Assembly: GCF_030403745.1 (NCBI RefSeq)
Contig: NZ_JAQMWP010000001.1
Location: 806,001 to 870,000, forward strand
Origin: Streptomyces sp. S.PB5
GTDB taxonomy: Bacteria; Actinomycetota; Actinomycetes; Streptomycetales; Streptomycetaceae
Direction of reading: 5' to 3'
DNA length: 64,000 nt
The notes beneath the pieces were generated by a model that did no database searches, had not been told where the DNA came from, and worked only from the letters and a program-made list of their open reading frames with translations. A program made the translations under genes and the position numbers. This document shows, piece by piece, positions 17,232-24,390 of the stretch (within the stretch, counting starts at the first letter, position 1; every line of letters starts with the position of its first letter).

Positions 17232-18010
17232 GTCGAATTCATTCCCGGCGGTGGGCCATGAACCACGGCCCCGTCCTTCTGCCTCTCCCAGTCCTGCCGC
17301 TCCTGCCGGTCCTCCTCGTCTTTCCTCTCCTTCTCCGCTACTTTGCGTCGAGCACCGACACCCGCCGCCGATTGCACCGTGGGCCGCGCGATCTCGTCGA
17401 CCACCGCCCCTGCGAGACCCGCGTACGACAGGACCCGCATCCCGTCGGGCGCCTCCTCTCCTCCGAACGCATGGTGCCCGGTGCGCGGAGCGTTCTCCTC
17501 CAGTCCTCCTCCCGGGGTGAGCACCACCCGGTCGACACCGCCCTCTTCCGACTCCCGCAGGCGGCGCAGCCCCGCCGTGTGCGCCAGTGCGAACGGCCGG
17601 ATGTCCGGTGGGAACACCGCAGGGTCGTCCATCACCGGCCGGCCGTCCGCCCCGAGCAGGTCGGCGAACAGCCCCACGGCGACCAGACGCCCGACCCCTG
17701 CCGCGGCGAGCCCGCTCAGCAGCGCGTCCGCCGCCTTCACGAAGAACTCCGGGTCGAGCGAGTCGAAGCCCCGTTCCGGCCCGCTGAACGGCGACACCGC
17801 GTGCACGGCGGCCACATGCCCGACCGCCACGGCCGCGACCGAACCGGCATCGGTCACATCACCCCGCACCACGGCCACCCCGTCCGCCCCGAGCTCCGGA
17901 TACCGGGCCGGCTCCCGCACCACCGCCGTCACCCCGTGCCCGCGCCGCCGGGCCTCCGCCGTCACCGCTCGCCCGCCGCCTCCGAAGACCGCGATCGCAG
18001 CCATGCCCAA
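17219..18010 (-). CDS. NmrA-like NAD(P)-binding protein
   Basis: The 263-residue protein has a Rossmann start (MAAIAVFGGGGRAVTAEARRRGH, a variant of GxxGxxG), then VVRGDVTDAGSV and a VGRLVAVGLFADLLG strand as in NmrA/atypical SDR proteins. The substrate is unknown; many act as redox sensors or flavin/NAD reductases. The C-terminal ~40 residues (RKVAEKERKDEEDRQERQDW and on) are highly charged and not typical of the family. They look like an extension after loss of the normal stop. It is divergent from the HxlR regulator, a common arrangement in which the regulator controls the reductase. ATG 18004 is an alternative start. Confidence 0.75.
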   Translation of the reverse strand: MGMAAIAVFGGGGRAVTAEARRRGHGVTAVVREPARYPELGADGVAVVRGDVTDAGSVAAVAVGHVAAVHAVSPFSGPERGFDSLDPEFFVKAADALLSGLAAAGVGRLVAVGLFADLLGADGRPVMDDPAVFPPDIRPFALAHTAGLRRLRESEEGGVDRVVLTPGGGLEENAPRTGHHAFGGEEAPDGMRVLSYAGLAGAVVDEIARPTVQSAAGVGARRKVAEKERKDEEDRQERQDWERQKDGAVVHGPPPGMNSTCLA

Positions 18011-18103
18011 CCTCCTTGTCGTGCACCGCGATTCGGTGCCCGACCTGGATGGTGGAGGCGCAACGGCCGGTTACCGCAACGGTATCGGCGCTGACCTCGA
18101 CCG

Positions 18104-18634
18104 ATGACCGACTCCTGGGACGGCACCGGCACCACCCGGCCCGCTCCACCGGACCCCGACATGTTCGACGCCGGCTGCCCGTCCTCCGCGACGCCGTTCA
18201 GAGGTGGGGGACTGGGGGTACCTCCCACGCCCTTAAGGCAGTGGGGGAGGACGGGCATGGTCATCCGCTGCCTCGAAGGCGGCCCGCGCCGCTTCACCGA
18301 ACTCCGGACCCCGCTCAGGGCCGTCACCCCCAAGGTCCTCGCCGAGACCCTGCGCGCGATGGACCGCGACGGTCTGATCACCCGCACCGCGTACGACGAG
18401 AACCCGCCTCGTGTCGAATACGCCCTCACCCCTCTCGGTCGCACCCTGATCCCCCTCCTCGACGCCGCTCGCACCTGGAGCGAGACCCACCTCCCGCAGC
18501 TGCTCGCCGCCCGCCGGGCACACGAGCGGGACGCGTCCTGGCCGCCGGCTGGCGCATCATGGGCCCTGTGCGACTCGAAGCGATCACCTGGGACCGGCTC
18601 GGCGACCTCCTGGCCGACCGACTGCTCGACCTGA
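18104..18634 (+). CDS. HxlR-family regulator carrying a repeat insertion and a TTA codon
   Basis: The winged-helix part is clearly HxlR: GGPRRFTELRTPLRAVTPKVLAETLRAMDRDGLI then RVEYALTPLGRTL. The N-terminal Cys (CPSSATPFR) is normally about a dozen residues before the first helix, but here GVPPTPLRQWGRTG is interposed, encoded by a 38-bp dispersed repeat. The insertion may disturb the first helix, so activity is uncertain. It also brings codon TTA at 18233-18235, which would make translation bldA-dependent. The last 75 bases overlap the next gene in another frame, and the C-terminus beyond ARRAHERD is not family-like. Confidence 0.7.
   Translation: MTDSWDGTGTTRPAPPDPDMFDAGCPSSATPFRGGGLGVPPTPLRQWGRTGMVIRCLEGGPRRFTELRTPLRAVTPKVLAETLRAMDRDGLITRTAYDENPPRVEYALTPLGRTLIPLLDAARTWSETHLPQLLAARRAHERDASWPPAGASWALCDSKRSPGTGSATSWPTDCST
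18213..18250 (+). repeat. 38-bp dispersed near-palindromic repeat, copy 2
   Basis: This copy differs from 13236-13273 at 2 of 38 positions and reads in the same frame, giving VPPTPLRQWGR. The difference CTCAAGG versus CTTAAGG turns a Ser TCA codon into Leu TTA. The inner sequence is close to a palindrome centred on CCTTAAGG. Confidence 0.85.
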
Positions 18635-19200
18635 AACCGGCCGACGGCAGCCCCTGGCCCCGCATCGCCTTCGACGGCGCGCCCGCGGCCCGCCCGCAGG
18701 GCCTCGCCGAACGCGTCTCCGAAGCGCTCCGGATACGCGGCCGCCCCTCGCTCGTCGTCGGCACCGAGGGCTTTCTGCGCCCCGCCTCGCTGCGCCTGGA
18801 GTACGGGCACCGGGACGTGGAGGCCTACTACAACGGCTGGTTCGACACCGGCGCCCTGTGGCGCGAGGTCTTCGGCCCCCTCGAACCCGGCGGCGACGGC
18901 CGCGTCCTGCCCGACCTCTGGGACCCGGCGACCGACCGCGCCACCCGCAGCCCCTATGTCCAACTCCCGCCCGGTGGCGTCCTGTTGCTGCACGGCCCCC
19001 TCCTGCTGCGCCACTGGTTCCCCTTCGACCTGTCCGTCCATGTCCTCCTCTCCCCGGGAGCCCTGCGCCGCCGTACCCCCGAGGCCGACCAGTGGACCCT
19101 GGAAGCCTTCGAGCGCTACGCCGACGAGACCGACCCCGCCGGCACCGCCGATGTCCTGGTGCGCGCCGACGACCCTCGCCATCCGGCGTGGAGCGGCTGA
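18559..19200 (+). CDS. Uridine-kinase-like protein with degenerate P-loop
   Basis: The 213-residue protein matches Streptomyces proteins annotated uridine kinase in its general plan: RIAFDGAPAARPQ at the P-loop position, SLRLEYGHRDVEAYYNGWFD, LPPGGVLLLHGPLLL and FDLSVHVLLSPGALRRR. The P-loop lacks the Gly-Lys-Ser/Thr end, so nucleotide phosphorylation is doubtful. A non-catalytic or altered role is an inference. The start at ATG 18559 lies inside the HxlR gene by 75 bases, implying coupled expression. Confidence 0.65.
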   Translation: MGPVRLEAITWDRLGDLLADRLLDLKPADGSPWPRIAFDGAPAARPQGLAERVSEALRIRGRPSLVVGTEGFLRPASLRLEYGHRDVEAYYNGWFDTGALWREVFGPLEPGGDGRVLPDLWDPATDRATRSPYVQLPPGGVLLLHGPLLLRHWFPFDLSVHVLLSPGALRRRTPEADQWTLEAFERYADETDPAGTADVLVRADDPRHPAWSG

Positions 19201-19215
19201 TCCGGTAAACCACTT

Positions 19216-19235
19216 TTACATGCGCATGCATGTAA
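19216..19235. promoter_or_regulatory. Perfect 8-bp dyad ahead of the PPOX gene
   Basis: TTACATGC-GCAT-GCATGTAA is a perfect inverted repeat centred 24 bases before ATG 19250. Its AT content stands out from the surroundings. Position and symmetry fit an operator for a dimeric winged-helix or TetR-like repressor. The nearby HxlR protein is one candidate. Confidence 0.6.
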
Positions 19236-19249
19236 CTAAGGTGGCCCCC

Positions 19250-19663
19250 ATGACGACTTCCACGAGTGATCACCTCTCCTTCGGCGACTCGGTCCGCACC
19301 CTCCTCGACGGCAAGAACTTCGCCAGCGTCGCCACCCTCGGCCCCGACGGATCCCCGCAGAACTCCGTGGTCTGGATCAAACGCGAGGGCGACACCGTCC
19401 TCTTCTCCTCCACCGACCACCGTCAGAAGGTGCGCAACCTCCGCCGCGACCCCCGGATCAGCGTCTCGGTCTACGACCTCGCCAACCCCTACACCTCCGT
19501 CGAGATCCGCGGCACCGCCGAGATCCTCCCGGACCCGGACAAGCGCCTCCCGCACGACCTCTCGCACAAGTACCTCGGCATCGACCCGCCCGCCGAGAAG
19601 GAGGACGAGGTCCGCGTGATCATCCGTGTCGTGCCGCGGAAGATCGTCGGATTCTCGGCCTGA
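19250..19663 (+). CDS. PPOX-class F420/flavin-dependent protein
   Basis: The 137-residue split-barrel protein has the family pattern FASVATLGPDGSPQNSVVWIKREGD, LFSSTDHRQKVRNLRRDPRISVSV and YTSVEIRGTAEIL. Members bind FMN or coenzyme F420 and reduce or protect small substrates. Actinomycetes make F420, so an F420-dependent role is plausible but not shown by sequence alone. The start ATG 19250 lies just after a perfect dyad (19216-19235) that may control it. Confidence 0.85.
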   Translation: MTTSTSDHLSFGDSVRTLLDGKNFASVATLGPDGSPQNSVVWIKREGDTVLFSSTDHRQKVRNLRRDPRISVSVYDLANPYTSVEIRGTAEILPDPDKRLPHDLSHKYLGIDPPAEKEDEVRVIIRVVPRKIVGFSA

Positions 19664-20012
19664 GGGACTGCCGGGCAGTCGTCCGGTCCCTGCGCCGGCG
19701 CCCCCCGGGTGTGCCCGCTCCGGTACCCCCGGTGTCCCGGCGTCGGCCCCCGGGTGTCCATGCACCGGCAGCCCGCTCTCGACCCGCGGTGCCGGCGGTC
19801 CGGCCTCGGTCCCCGATTCCGGCAGCGTGGCCTCGGTCCCCGGTGCCGGCAGCCCGGTTTCGGTCCCCGGTCCCGGCAGTCCGGTTCCTGCAGTCCCGTT
19901 GCTGCAGTCCGGTTCCGGGTGCGTGGCTCCGGTCGCGCGGCGAGAATGTAGGGCGCCGGGACCAGCGGTGCGCCCTGCGCCGCGCCGGCCGTCCGGCATC
20001 GGGAGGTACTTC
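19664..20012. other. Gene-free region with degenerate 27-bp tandem repeats
   Basis: This 349-base gap holds three consecutive 27-bp units (19806-19832, 19833-19859, 19860-19886; consensus TCGGTCCCCGGTNCCGGCAG plus CCGGTT) and more diverged flanking units back to about 19777 and on to about 19914. No gene is credible. A ribosome site GGGAGG (20001-20006) near its end serves the CBS protein. The repeats may be in the leader or promoter of that gene. Confidence 0.75.
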
Positions 20013-20441
20013 ATGACCACCGCCGGAGACATCATGCACCGCGGCGCCCAGTGGATCCCGGCCCACGAGACCCTGGACCGCGCCGCCCAGCTGATGCGTG
20101 AGCTCAACGTCGGAGCCCTGCCCATCAGCGACGAGAACGAACGGCTCTGCGGCATCCTCACGGACCGCGACATCGTCGTCGGCTGTGTGGCCATGGGGCA
20201 CGACCCGGCCCGGATCACCGCCGGGGAGATGGCCCAGGGGACACCCCGCTGGATCGACGCCGGTGCCGACGTCGGCGAGGTGCTCCGGGAGATGAAGGAC
20301 CACCAGATCCGCCGGCTCCCCGTCATCGAGAACAAGCGTCTCGTCGGCATGATCAGCGAGGCCGACCTGGCCCAGCATCTGACGGAAGACCAGATCGCCG
20401 CCTGGGCGGAGAGCGTCTACGCGAAGACCACGCCGCACTGA
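20013..20441 (+). CDS. CBS-domain pair protein
   Basis: The 142-residue protein is a stand-alone pair of CBS domains: MTTAGDIMHRGAQWIPAHETLDRAAQLM then GALPISDENERLCGILTDRDIV, and DVGEVLREMKDHQIRRLPVIENKRLVGMISEADLA. Such pairs bind adenine nucleotides and signal energy or redox state, often to unlinked partners. The GGGAGG ribosome site seven bases upstream supports ATG 20013. It converges with corA across a hairpin terminator. Confidence 0.9.
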   Translation: MTTAGDIMHRGAQWIPAHETLDRAAQLMRELNVGALPISDENERLCGILTDRDIVVGCVAMGHDPARITAGEMAQGTPRWIDAGADVGEVLREMKDHQIRRLPVIENKRLVGMISEADLAQHLTEDQIAAWAESVYAKTTPH

Positions 20442-20455
20442 CGCGGGTGCCCCCT

Positions 20456-20483
20456 CCGGGGGTGGGCGTGAGCCCGCCCCCGG
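20456..20483. terminator. Bidirectional hairpin between cbs and corA genes
   Basis: CCGGGGGTGGGC and GCCCGCCCCCGG form a 12-bp stem (one T-G wobble) around a GTGA loop between two converging stops. The hairpin is strong and GC-rich without a U-tract, as usual for Streptomyces terminators. Confidence 0.7.
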
Positions 20484-20496
20484 ACCTCCCGCCGCC

Positions 20497-21624
20497 TCAG
20501 AGCCAGCCGTTGCGCCGGAAGCCCCGGTACAGCGTCAGACACGCCACGGCTATCACGCCCAGTACCAGGGGATAGCCGAAGGTCCAGCGCAGCTCCGGCA
20601 TGTGCTCGAAGTTCATGCCGTACACCCCGCAGACCATGGTCGGCACGGCGACGATCGCCGCCCAGGCCGTGATCTTCCGCATGTCCTCGTTCTGGGCGAC
20701 CGAGACCTGGGCCAGGTGCGCCTGCAGGATCGAGTTGAGCAGTTCGTCGAAGGCGGCGATCTGCTCCTTGGCGCGCAGCAGATGGTCGGAGACATCGCGG
20801 AAGTAGGCCTGTATCTCCGGGGCGACCACCCGTATCGGCCGTGTGGAGAGCTCCTCGATCGGCCGGGCCAGCGGGACCACGGCCCGCTTCAGCTCCAGGA
20901 GTTCACGCTTGAGCTGGTAGATGCGCCCCGGGTCGAGCCGTGCGCCGTTCTGGGAGAAGACGTCCGACTCGACCTGGTCGATGTCGGCCTGCAGGAGGTC
21001 GGTGACGTGCAGATAGTCGTCGACCACATGGTCCGCGATCGCGTGCAGCACCGCGGCCGGCCCCTTCGCGAGCTGCTGCGGGTCGGCCTCCAGCTCCTCG
21101 CGCAACGGGCCCAGCGAACCGTGCATGCCGTGCCGGACCGTGATCACGAAGTCCTCGCCGACGAACACCATGATCTCGCCGGTGTTCACCACCTCGCTGG
21201 TCGCCGTGAGCTCCTCGTGCTCGACGTAGCAGACCGTCTTGAACACCGCGAACAGTACGTCGTCGTACCGCTCCAGCTTCGGCCGCTGATGGGCCTCGAT
21301 CGCGTCCTCCACCGCCAGCGGGTGCAACTCGAAGAGTTCGGCGATGCCCGCGAACTCCTGGTCCGTCGGCTCGTGGAGGCCGAGCCAGACGAAACCGTCG
21401 CCGTGCTTGCGCACCCGCTCGACCGTGTCGACCAGATCGCTGCCGCCCGGGACGCGAGCGCCGTCCCGGTAGGTCACGCAGTTCACCACGGAGGAACCCA
21501 GGGGTGACCGGGCGGGGTGGCTCAGGTCGACGCGACGGCCCCGACGCGCCAGCCGTGCCACCTTGCGGAGGCCGCCGACCCTGCCGAGGCTCGTGACCTT
21601 CCGCAGATTCCCTGCCATGGACAT
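20497..21624 (-). CDS. corA: CorA-family Mg2+/Co2+ channel
   Basis: The 375-residue protein has the CorA plan: a soluble N-terminal domain, a long helix (about residues 200-310), and two C-terminal membrane segments. The ion-selectivity signature is GVYGMNFEHMPEL, containing GMN and the MPEL loop between the segments. It imports divalent cations at the plasma membrane as a pentamer. Start 21624 is chosen because AAGGAG lies six bases upstream; ATG 21618 is a less likely alternative. A stretch of Arg-rich residues follows the N-terminus. Confidence 0.9.
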   Translation of the reverse strand: MSMAGNLRKVTSLGRVGGLRKVARLARRGRRVDLSHPARSPLGSSVVNCVTYRDGARVPGGSDLVDTVERVRKHGDGFVWLGLHEPTDQEFAGIAELFELHPLAVEDAIEAHQRPKLERYDDVLFAVFKTVCYVEHEELTATSEVVNTGEIMVFVGEDFVITVRHGMHGSLGPLREELEADPQQLAKGPAAVLHAIADHVVDDYLHVTDLLQADIDQVESDVFSQNGARLDPGRIYQLKRELLELKRAVVPLARPIEELSTRPIRVVAPEIQAYFRDVSDHLLRAKEQIAAFDELLNSILQAHLAQVSVAQNEDMRKITAWAAIVAVPTMVCGVYGMNFEHMPELRWTFGYPLVLGVIAVACLTLYRGFRRNGWL

Positions 21625-21989
21625 CTGGATCTCCTTGCGTGGATCCCCGCTCGCCGCATCTCTGCGCCCTGGCCGGCCAGTCTGCCAGCTCACGGTGAAA
21701 GCCGTGTAAGCCTGTGGGAACAGGATGTTCCGCTTTGTTCCCGCCTGTGGACGACGAGTTCAGGAGCGTGCGACGGCGAGGAGTCGGGGGAGGCGGTGGG
21801 GTGATGCGGTGCGGGGCGTCACGCAGGGCGGTGCGCTCGTGGTGGGGCGGGTGTGACGTACGGGTGTGGTGGGGCGGGTGTGGTGGTGCGGATGTGGCGG
21901 TGCGGCGCCTGACGCGTCGCGATCGGCGCATGGTGGGTGCCGGAGCGTCGACCGCCACGGACAACACGGGCAACTGGGATGATCGCGAC
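21625..21989. other. Divergent intergenic region with a G-rich direct repeat
   Basis: This 365-base gap between corA and the methyltransferase gene contains two copies of a 17-bp G/T-rich element (GTGGTGGGGCGGGTGTG at 21839-21855 and 21866-21882, 27 bases apart) within a longer GT-rich run. Promoters for both genes must lie here, but I cannot place them. No gene is credible. Confidence 0.5.
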
Positions 21990-22784
21990 ATGATGCGAAC
22001 CGACGGGTATCTCCTCGACAACCAGCAGACCGAGGCGGCAGAGCGCTTCGACGCCTTCGCGGCCCTCTTCGACCCCACGACGTTCCGGCACCTCGAAGGC
22101 TTCGGCATCGGATCCGGCTGGCGCTGCTGGGAGGTCGGCGCCGGCGGTACGTCCGTGGTGTCCTGGCTGGCCAAGAAGGTCGGCCCGACCGGGCGGGTCG
22201 TCGCGAGCGACATCGACACCTCCCGGCTCGGCCCCGCCGCCCGTCCGCCCGTCGAAGTGCGGGTCCACGACGTGGGCGTCGACGAGGCGCCGGGGGAGGG
22301 CTTCGACCTCGTGCACGCCCGGCTCGTCCTCGTTCATGTGCCGGACCGGGAGCGGGCGTTGCAGTCGATGGTCCAGTCCCTGCGCCCCGGCGGCCGGCTT
22401 CTCGTCGAGGACGCGGACCCCGCCCTTCAGCCCCTGGCCTGCCCCGACGAACACGGCCCCGCCGAGCAGTTGGCGAACCGTCTGCGCCAGGGCTTCCGCC
22501 AACTCCTCGCCGACCGCGGTGCCGACCTCTCCTACGGCCGCCGCCTCCCCCGCCTGCTCCGCGAGGCCGGCCTGCGCCGCGTGGAGGCCGACGCGTACTT
22601 CCCGCTCACGTCCCCTGCCTGCGCGGCCCTCGAATCCGCCACGATCCGCCAGATCCGCGACCAGCTCGTCACCGCGGGCCTCGCCACGGACGCCGACATC
22701 GACCATCACCTCGCGAACGTCGCGTCCGGCTCCATGGACCTCGCGACGGCACCGATGATCTCGGCGTGGGGGCGGAAGGCGTAG
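21990..22784 (+). CDS. SAM-dependent methyltransferase
   Basis: The 264-residue class I methyltransferase has motif I WEVGAGGTSVVSWLA, an acidic strand end VVASDIDTS, HDVGVDEAPGEGFDLVHARLVLVHVP (motif IV region) and LRPGGRLLVEDADP. The acceptor is unknown. ATG 21990 is followed by another ATG at 21993; the frame upstream is GC-rich intergenic sequence and not family-like. Its end converges with the pseudouridine kinase gene. Confidence 0.85.
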   Translation: MMRTDGYLLDNQQTEAAERFDAFAALFDPTTFRHLEGFGIGSGWRCWEVGAGGTSVVSWLAKKVGPTGRVVASDIDTSRLGPAARPPVEVRVHDVGVDEAPGEGFDLVHARLVLVHVPDRERALQSMVQSLRPGGRLLVEDADPALQPLACPDEHGPAEQLANRLRQGFRQLLADRGADLSYGRRLPRLLREAGLRRVEADAYFPLTSPACAALESATIRQIRDQLVTAGLATDADIDHHLANVASGSMDLATAPMISAWGRKA

Positions 22785-23091
22785 GACGGGGGCGGAGGTT
22801 GACGGCAGGGGGTGGCGGCCGCCGAGCGGACGTCGGAGTTTGGGCGATGACGTGGGCCTAGTGGGTGTAGAGGGCCGGGCCGATGACGTGGGCCTAGTGG
22901 GTGTAGAGGGCCGGGCCGATGACGTGGGCCGGGCGGATGCCGAGGGCCGGGAGTCGGGAGGGGCTGGAAGCTGCGGTGCCCGGTGACAGGCAGGTCGGCT
23001 GGATACCGCAGTCGGTTCGCCGGGTGCCGGGGCATCGGCGTGACGAGTGTCGGGACACCGTTCCGCCGTGGATCGCCGCCCCGGCACCCCC
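22785..23091. other. Convergent intergenic region with 36-bp tandem repeats
   Basis: Two identical 36-bp units (22846-22881 and 22882-22917, beginning GATGACGTGGGCCTAGTGGG) are followed by a partial, altered third unit from 22918 to about 22951. They lie between converging genes, so promoter function is unlikely. The repeat could add structure to both mRNA 3' ends. No credible gene was seen. Confidence 0.8.
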
Positions 23092-24390
23092 TCAACTCGG
23101 CATGGCAGGCGGTCTGCCGCCCACCCGCTCCACCGCCATCGCCCCCGCCCGGCATCCCTCCCGCGCAGCCTCCTCGGGATCGGCGCCCGTGAGGAGGCTG
23201 GCGAGGAACGCCCCCGTGAAGGCGTCGCCGGCGCCCGTGGTGTCCCTGGGCGTCGCCGGCACGGCCGGGACGTGAGCGAGCACGCTGCCCGAGCGGGCCA
23301 CGAGCGCGCCGTCGGCCCCCTGCTTGGCGACGACCAGCGGAAACTGCCGGCTCAGTTTGGCCGCCGCGTCCGCCGCGTCGGGCAGCCCCGTCAGCAGACT
23401 CGCCTCGTCACGGCTGGGCAGCAGCACATCGATCCCGTCCGTCAGCGACAGGAAACGGTCCACGCCGAGCCGCACGAGGAACCCGGCCGACGCCGGATCC
23501 AGGCTCACCGGCACACCACGCGCGCGTGCCGCTGCGAGGGCCGCCCTCACCAGCGCACGGCTCGGCTCCGAGAACAGCAGGTATCCCGACAGGTGCAGCC
23601 GGGCCACACCGTCGAGCAGTGCGTCCGACCAGTCCTCCGGGGCGAACCGCAACGACGCACCGCTGTCCGTGACCAACGTCCGCTCGGCAGCGGCACCCGT
23701 GTCGACGAGACAGATCACCGTCCCGGTCGGGGCCTCCGCATCGACCACGAGAAGCGGCCGTACCCCGCAGGCCGCCAGCTCCCGCTCATGCCACTCGACC
23801 GCCTCCGCCCCGACCCGGCCGAGCATCCGGACCTCGGCCTCGCCCCAACGAGCCGCCCAACAGGCCACGTTGGCACCCGCCCCACCCGGCAACGTCCGAA
23901 TCGCCGCGGCCGTATCGGTACCGGCGGCGAGCGGCCCCCGATGTCGGGCGACGACGTCCGTGATGACGTCCCCGACGACAAGCAGCGCACCCCCACGAAC
24001 GGCTTCGCTCCGCGGATGACCGGGCCCAGCGCCGTCCGAGACCGGATCGCCCGGCGTCCGCCCGGCCCCTGCCCCGCCCGGGCCGGCTTCGCTCTGCGGA
24101 TGACGGGGCCCGGTGCCGCCTGGGACCGCCTCGCTCCCGGCGTGACTTGGCTCGGCACCCTCCGGGACCGGATCGCCCGGCGCCCGCCCGGCCCCTGCCC
24201 CATCCGGGCCGGTTTCGCCCCGTGGATGACAGAACCCGCCACCACCCGAGACCGCTTCGCCCCGCCCGCGGCCGAGCCTTGCCCCAGAGCCCGCAGCCGC
24301 CTCAGATCCCGCAGCCACCCCACCGCCCGCGGCCACTACGCCCCCCGAACCCGCCGCTCCCGCTCCTGCTCGCGCCCCCGCCCCGTTCAC
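23092..24390 (-). CDS. PfkB-family kinase, probable pseudouridine kinase, with repeat-rich N-terminus
   Basis: The 432-residue frame contains a PfkB kinase from about residue 134 (GALLVVGDVITDVVARH, GGAGANVACWAARWG) to the C-terminus, with the catalytic motif DTTGAGDAFTGAF. GTG 24390 overlaps the stop of psuG (GTGA). In the pseudouridine pathway the kinase makes pseudouridine 5'-phosphate and PsuG splits it to uracil and ribose 5-phosphate. The first ~134 residues are Gly/Ala/Pro-rich with two ~40-residue repeats (GAGAGRAPGDPVPEGA and GAGAGRTPGDPVSDGA). A start at an internal GTG nearer the kinase domain is possible. Confidence 0.78.
   Translation of the reverse strand: MNGAGARAGAGAAGSGGVVAAGGGVAAGSEAAAGSGARLGRGRGEAVSGGGGFCHPRGETGPDGAGAGRAPGDPVPEGAEPSHAGSEAVPGGTGPRHPQSEAGPGGAGAGRTPGDPVSDGAGPGHPRSEAVRGGALLVVGDVITDVVARHRGPLAAGTDTAAAIRTLPGGAGANVACWAARWGEAEVRMLGRVGAEAVEWHERELAACGVRPLLVVDAEAPTGTVICLVDTGAAAERTLVTDSGASLRFAPEDWSDALLDGVARLHLSGYLLFSEPSRALVRAALAAARARGVPVSLDPASAGFLVRLGVDRFLSLTDGIDVLLPSRDEASLLTGLPDAADAAAKLSRQFPLVVAKQGADGALVARSGSVLAHVPAVPATPRDTTGAGDAFTGAFLASLLTGADPEEAAREGCRAGAMAVERVGGRPPAMPS

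Noticed and set aside
19777..19914. Possible CRISPR array
   Set aside because: The units are adjacent without unique spacers and diverge gradually, so they are ordinary tandem repeats. The same holds for 22846-22951.
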